Positions 21,286 to 25,060 of a DNA stretch of 25,060 nt are shown here, one piece after another. A program made the translations under genes and the position numbers. How positions within the stretch are numbered: position 1 is the stretch's first letter; each line of letters begins with the position of its first letter. Source of the stretch: Wenzhouxiangella sp. (GTDB lineage: Bacteria > Pseudomonadota > Gammaproteobacteria > Xanthomonadales > Wenzhouxiangellaceae); contig SKKV01000061.1 of NCBI GenBank assembly GCA_007123575.1, forward strand, positions 1 through 25,060. The letters run 5' to 3'. A model generated the notes under the pieces. That model was not told the origin of the DNA and ran no database searches. It saw only the letters and a list, made by a program, of their open reading frames with translations.

Positions 21286-23523
21286 TCAATTCAAAGTCCG
21301 AATCAGACTGCCAAAGTTGAGATAGATAGCCGACTCCCGCGTATCGGCCCGGCCCACGCCAAGAAAAATCGGCCCAAGCGGCGTGGAAACACCGATAAAC
21401 AGGCTGCCGGCAAAGATCAGGTCATCAAAATCGAAATCCGTCCGTTCCGGCCAGACATTGCCAGCCTCGGCGCTTATGCCCAGGTAGGCGGGCAGGGACA
21501 TCAATTGTTCCGGATTGCCGATGCGGCGCATCACCATCGCGCGCGTCAGGAAAAGCTGCGAACCGCCAAGATCACGCTCGCCATAACCGGAAAGATTGCC
21601 CAGGCCGCCAAGAAAATCCAGCGCCTGCAAAGAGAAATCATCATCACGCGCCGATACCGCGCGCACACCCGCAATGCCGATGTAGCGATTGAAAGAAAAC
21701 GCCTGGTCCCAGTTCAGGCGCAGCACCTGGGCATTCGATGCCGACCCCATCCAGTCGTTGTAGAACTCGATGCGGCCGTCCACGCGGCTACCGCTTGAAG
21801 GAAAAACGGAATCATCCAGGCTATCCCGCAAAACGCCGAACCCAATAAAACCGTAGTCCTCCACAACGCGGGCAAGCTCGTCGATCCGGGGGCCGACGTT
21901 GCGAGAGACATTATCGCGGCCGCGCTCCAGGCGGACGAAGGTTCGAACCTGACTGGAAAAGTCATACCCCAGATCAATACCCAGACGGGCACGCTGCCAG
22001 CGCAGGCGAGCGAGCAGGGTATCTTCCTCGCGAACGAACAGCGGCTGGTCCATGGCCCGGTAGCCAGCGTAGGGATAGATCCAGGTCCGCGCTCGACGCC
22101 CGAACGGGGACAGCCAGCCGCCCTCAATCTCGGCAATTTCGCCCAGACCCAGGCGCAGGCGCCATTCGGCACCGGGGCGCACCTCGCTGCCAAAGCGCGC
22201 CAGCGCGTCAAGCTGATAGGCGCTGCCGCCCTGAAAATCATCGCTTAGCCGCAGGCCCAGACGCAGGAAATTCGGCCCCCAGCTTTTGTCGTAAGGGGTG
22301 ACATAAAGTATGTTTCGGCCCAGCTCATCAGTCTCCAGGTGGTACTCAATGCGCTCGTAATGGCCTTCGCCGTAGGCAATGTCGATCACTCTGCGCAAGG
22401 CCGGCGAATCGTAGGCCTGGCCTTTCAGGGCATCCAGGTTTTCCTCAAGCTGGAAAGCGCCGCGGGTAAAGGCGGGATTGACCTCCACCTCGTCAATGAC
22501 CGGGCCTTCATCGATGGGGTGCGGCCGCGATCGAGCCTCGAAGCGGGCCAGGCGTTCCGGAGAAGCCGAGAAGTCCCTGATCTCCGTGACCGACGCCAGC
22601 GCAGCCTGCTCGCCAGTTGGTACCGCCTCCAGGCTGCGATCAAAGTCCGCCGCCTCGATATCGCCGAGATCCGGGCGCAGCAGAAGATCGCGCTCGGACA
22701 GACCTTCAAGCGTCTGCCGGGTTTGCCGATCCATCAGAATGGAGATCACCTGCATACTGACGGCTGCCGGAGAATCGAGCTCATCCTCAGTCGCCAGACC
22801 GGAGCCAACGTCGACCACGATCAGTCGGGTCGCGCCCATGTCCCTGGCCACATCGATTGGCACGTTGTTGACGATTCCGCCGTCAACCAGCAGTCGACCG
22901 TCGACCTTGAGCGGCTGGAATATCCCCGGAACCGACATGCTGGCGCGCACCGCGGCCACCAGATCACCTGATTCGAACACCGCCTCTTCTCCGCTGACCA
23001 CATCGGCGGCCACCGCGCGAAACGGGATGGGCAGCTCGTCGAAGTGCTGGATGTCGGCAGCGGTCAGTAGAAACTCGCGCAGCAGCAAAGTCAGATTCTG
23101 GCCCTGGAGCAGCCCCAGCGGAAGACGTACGCCCTCCCGTCCAACACCGACCTCCAGGCTGGATGTAATCATGGCCTGGTCGAGCTTGCGCTGCATGCTT
23201 TGCTTGCGACGCGGCGGGTTGTCGCGCAGCGTGGCCGGCCAATCGATGCTTTTCAGGATCTGCTCGATATCGTCAGGGCGATAGCCGCTGGCATACAGGG
23301 CGCCGACAATCGCGCCCATGGAGGTACCGGCAATATAGTCCACAGCGATGCCTTCAGCTTCCAGTACCCGCAGAACGCCAACGTGTGCCGCCCCGCGTGC
23401 GCCACCGCCGCCCAGCACCAGGCCGATCCGCTCTTCCGGCTCGGCGCTTGCCGGCTCGGCGAGCAGAGTTTCGTGCAGAAATAGCGTCGAAAACACCAGT
23501 GTCAGAAACAGGCGAAAAATCAT
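21286..23523 (-). CDS. Patatin-like phospholipase with POTRA and outer-membrane barrel (PlpD-like)
   Basis: A 745-residue type Vd autotransporter-like lipase. A signal peptide (about 1-22) precedes the patatin domain: oxyanion motif GGGGARG (38-44), nucleophile GTSMG with Ser68, and the catalytic Asp in VDGGIVNNVPID (Asp214). Residues about 340-420 read as a POTRA domain (PVIDEVEVNPAFTRGAF, YGEGHYERIEYHLE), and the remainder is a 16-strand-type BamA/TpsB-related barrel with alternating aromatic strands, ending FGSLIRTLN. Members insert in the outer membrane and display or tether the phospholipase. The ATG at 23523 has a GAGGG ribosome site about six bases upstream. A -10 at 23569-23564 on this strand gives a leader of about 34 bases. 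All catalytic residues are intact. Confidence 0.92.
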   Translation of the reverse strand: MIFRLFLTLVFSTLFLHETLLAEPASAEPEERIGLVLGGGGARGAAHVGVLRVLEAEGIAVDYIAGTSMGAIVGALYASGYRPDDIEQILKSIDWPATLRDNPPRRKQSMQRKLDQAMITSSLEVGVGREGVRLPLGLLQGQNLTLLLREFLLTAADIQHFDELPIPFRAVAADVVSGEEAVFESGDLVAAVRASMSVPGIFQPLKVDGRLLVDGGIVNNVPIDVARDMGATRLIVVDVGSGLATEDELDSPAAVSMQVISILMDRQTRQTLEGLSERDLLLRPDLGDIEAADFDRSLEAVPTGEQAALASVTEIRDFSASPERLARFEARSRPHPIDEGPVIDEVEVNPAFTRGAFQLEENLDALKGQAYDSPALRRVIDIAYGEGHYERIEYHLETDELGRNILYVTPYDKSWGPNFLRLGLRLSDDFQGGSAYQLDALARFGSEVRPGAEWRLRLGLGEIAEIEGGWLSPFGRRARTWIYPYAGYRAMDQPLFVREEDTLLARLRWQRARLGIDLGYDFSSQVRTFVRLERGRDNVSRNVGPRIDELARVVEDYGFIGFGVLRDSLDDSVFPSSGSRVDGRIEFYNDWMGSASNAQVLRLNWDQAFSFNRYIGIAGVRAVSARDDDFSLQALDFLGGLGNLSGYGERDLGGSQLFLTRAMVMRRIGNPEQLMSLPAYLGISAEAGNVWPERTDFDFDDLIFAGSLFIGVSTPLGPIFLGVGRADTRESAIYLNFGSLIRTLN

Positions 23524-23563
23524 TAAGTTCCCTCAGCCCAGTGTCCTGCCCGCAAAGCCTCGG

Positions 23564-23571
23564 AGTATAAA
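23564..23571. promoter_or_regulatory. Symmetric -10 element between patatin and fbp
   Basis: AGTATAAA gives TATAAA on the plus strand (23566-23571) and TATACT on the minus strand (23569 down to 23564). Predicted starts near 23578 and 23557 lie about 88 bases before fbp and 34 bases before the patatin gene. A second plus-strand candidate, TAAAAT at 23623-23628, would give fbp a leader of about 31 bases, so fbp may use either. Confidence 0.4.
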
Positions 23572-23665
23572 TGAACGGCCCAAACACCGTTGTGCGCGCG
23601 CAACCGCCCGTACCTTTCCCTGTAAAATGGCGAGTTTTGATTCTCCGCCCACAGCGAGTCAGTCC

Positions 23666-24676
23666 ATGCGCATCGGTACTACCCTGACCAGTTACATTCT
23701 TCGCAAGCAGCGCGATGTCGAAGGTGCCAGCGGCACGTTTACCGGCCTGCTCAATGACATTGCCGTGGCCTGCAAGAAGATCGCCGACCTGGTCAACAAG
23801 GGTGACCTGGTCAATGTGCTGGGCAGCGTCGATGCCACCAACGTGCAGGGCGAGCAGCAGAAGAAGCTGGACGTGATTTCCAATCAGCTGATGATCGAAG
23901 CGCTGGAAGGCAACGGTCATATTGCGGCCCTGGCCTCTGAGGAAATGGAAGGGCTGCATCATGTGCCGGACCATGCCAGGCGCGGTCGCTACCTGCTGCT
24001 CTGCGACCCGCTGGATGGGTCTTCGAACGTGGATGTCAACGTCTCGGTTGGCACCATTTTTTCCATTCTTCGCGCGCCTGACGGCAGCGAGACGCCCGGA
24101 ATTGACGATTTTCTCAAGCCGGGAACGGAGCAGGTCGCGGCCGGGTATTGCCTGTATGGCCCGTCGACCATGCTGGTCCTTACGACCGGAGACGGCGTCA
24201 GCGCCTTTACCTTGGATCGTGACTTTGGTGAGTTCCTTCTGACCAAGGAAAATATCACCATTCCCACTGACACGGCCGAGTTCGCGATCAACGCCTCCAA
24301 CCAGCGGTTCTGGGAAGAGCCGGTCGCCCGCTACATCGAGGAGTGTTTGCAGGGTGCTGACGGGCCGCGCGGCAAGAACTTCAACATGCGCTGGGTCGCC
24401 TCCATGGTGGCCGAAGTGCATCGAATCCTGACCCGTGGCGGCATCTTCATGTACCCGGGCGACAAACGCCTGAAGGCTGCCGGCAAGGCCGGCAAGCTGC
24501 GCCTCATGTACGAGGCCAACCCAATGGCCTTCATCGTCGAACAGGCAGGCGGTGCGGCAGTTTGCGATGGTCAGCGAATCATGGAAATCCAGCCCGATGA
24601 ACTGCACCAGCGCATTCCGGTGATGCTGGGTTCGCGCAAAGAAGTCGAGCGGCTGGCATCTTACTTTCAGACTTGA
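23666..24676 (+). CDS. fbp: Fructose-1,6-bisphosphatase, class I
   Basis: A 336-residue gluconeogenic enzyme that hydrolyses fructose-1,6-bisphosphate to fructose-6-phosphate. Class I signatures are EEMEGLHHVP, LLCDPLDGSSNVDVNVSVGT (metal site), and the C-terminal RGGIFMYPGDKR and LRLMYEANPMAFIVEQAGG. The length equals the family norm. The open frame continues far upstream, and an in-frame ATG exists at 23627, but that ATG lies within a possible -10 (TAAAAT, 23623-23628) and would add 13 residues not expected for the family, so 23666 is chosen; the ribosome site before it is weak. It diverges from the patatin gene and is followed 37 bases later by a small membrane-protein gene. Its hexose phosphates could feed the GlgC branch, but that is metabolic logic only. 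Confidence 0.96.
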   Translation: MRIGTTLTSYILRKQRDVEGASGTFTGLLNDIAVACKKIADLVNKGDLVNVLGSVDATNVQGEQQKKLDVISNQLMIEALEGNGHIAALASEEMEGLHHVPDHARRGRYLLLCDPLDGSSNVDVNVSVGTIFSILRAPDGSETPGIDDFLKPGTEQVAAGYCLYGPSTMLVLTTGDGVSAFTLDRDFGEFLLTKENITIPTDTAEFAINASNQRFWEEPVARYIEECLQGADGPRGKNFNMRWVASMVAEVHRILTRGGIFMYPGDKRLKAAGKAGKLRLMYEANPMAFIVEQAGGAAVCDGQRIMEIQPDELHQRIPVMLGSRKEVERLASYFQT

Positions 24677-24713
24677 TCTGGCAAAGTCTGGCCCGGCGCG
24701 CGGCGCGAAAATA

Positions 24714-24911
24714 GTGATCGGCTACGACATTCAGCCCGGCTGGCGCGAAGCCATTTTCGTGCTCTTGCTGCTGGTCTATCTGGGCTGGCTTCTGTTCGGT
24801 CGCGGCACGTACCTGTCCGAGACGCGTCCAATGAAAACCGTATTCGGGCGTTTGGTGGCCATCGGGTTGTTTGCGGGGTTTATTGCGGTTGTGGTGTTGG
24901 TCTATCGTTGA
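24714..24911 (+). CDS. Small two-helix membrane protein, unknown function
   Basis: A 65-residue frame starting with GTG, 37 bases after fbp. Two hydrophobic stretches (about 13-29 and 45-63) are separated by a polar loop, RGTYLSETRPMK, so it should span the inner membrane as a hairpin. Charged residues sit at the ends of the helices as in real membrane proteins. I do not recognise the family. It could be co-transcribed with fbp. Against it: the GTG start has no clear ribosome site, and the frame is short. It ends one base before the converging RND transporter gene. Confidence 0.6.
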   Translation: MIGYDIQPGWREAIFVLLLLVYLGWLLFGRGTYLSETRPMKTVFGRLVAIGLFAGFIAVVVLVYR

Positions 24912-24912
24912 G

Positions 24913-25060
24913 TCAGGCCCTCTGGCCAACATCTTCAAGCTCTCTTTCGAGCTGATGCTGGGTGGCTTTCGGCGAGCTAGTGCGCCGGGCAAGCACCTGG
25001 TAGAGCAGGGGGATGACGAATAGGGTCAGCAGACTGGAAAAGCTGACGCCGAATAGCACC
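24913..25060 (-). CDS. RND efflux transporter, C-terminal end (partial)
   Basis: Reading the minus strand from the right edge gives an open frame of 48 codons (GVSFSSLLTLFVIPLLYQVL followed by a charged tail ending in GQRA) and a stop at 24915-24913. The SxLLTLFVIPxxY segment is the last transmembrane helix of AcrB/MexB-type (HAE1) resistance-nodulation-division pumps, followed by a short cytoplasmic tail. The 5' part lies beyond the window, so completeness and subfamily cannot be judged. Partner genes for a membrane-fusion protein would be expected further right. Confidence 0.75.
   Translation of the reverse strand, partial: VLFGVSFSSLLTLFVIPLLYQVLARRTSSPKATQHQLERELEDVGQRA

Noticed and set aside
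23354..24607. Open frame of 417 codons opposite fbp
   Set aside because: It also overlaps the patatin start and its translation has no recognisable motifs; the fbp reading is certain.

Overview
The window reads as a chromosomal segment of a GC-rich gammaproteobacterium. The gene complement (assimilatory NADPH sulfite reductase genes, CysG, a UbiB-type ABC1 kinase, large TonB-dependent receptors, a TolB-like/TPR membrane protein, a PlpD-like patatin) would fit the Xanthomonadales/Chromatiales neighbourhood such as Wenzhouxiangellaceae. That placement is inference from gene style, not from a marker gene. There are no rRNA, tRNA or CRISPR features and no recognisable insertion sequence; apart from a REP-like hairpin near the left edge it looks like densely packed core and accessory chromosome.

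Layout. Bases 1-261 hold no convincing gene but contain a REP-like hairpin. On the minus strand follow a small lytic-transglycosylase-like lipoprotein (262-882) and siroheme synthase cysG (936-2414). On the plus strand is an ABC1/UbiB-type kinase (2579-4255). Next is a peptide-scavenging block: a secreted cyanophycinase-like serine peptidase on the minus strand (4292-5929), a 305-bp divergent control region, then a TonB-dependent receptor (6235-9036) and, 9 bp downstream, an isoaspartyl-dipeptidase-like amidohydrolase (9046-10188). After it comes a membrane TolB-like/TPR protein (10238-12400), apparently expressed from a leaderless extended -10 promoter.

The middle is a carbohydrate/nucleotide-sugar block: a HIT/GalT-fold protein (12421-13437, minus) diverging from a one-base-overlapping pair made of a uridine-kinase-like P-loop kinase (13536-14192) and a GT4 glycosyltransferase of the sucrose-phosphate-synthase type (14192-15616), with glgC (ADP-glucose pyrophosphorylase, 15607-16905) converging on and overlapping the glycosyltransferase. 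ADP-glucose made by GlgC could feed the GT4 enzyme. glgC has an FNR/ANR-like box at about -41 from its inferred start.

The right part holds the overlapping sulfate-assimilation operon cysJ-cysI-cysH (17064-21231), whose siroheme cofactor would come from cysG at the left. A patatin with POTRA and outer-membrane barrel (21286-23523, minus) diverges from class I fructose-1,6-bisphosphatase (23666-24676). A small two-helix membrane protein (24714-24911) and the C-terminal end of an RND efflux transporter (24913-25060, cut by the edge) close the window.

Most notable are: a possible outer-membrane-to-cytoplasm route for cyanophycin-like beta-aspartyl peptides, whose dipeptidase has lost two canonical metal ligands; the HIT/kinase/GT4/GlgC block; and two divergent gene pairs that share a symmetric -10 element (AGTATAA) able to fire in both directions.
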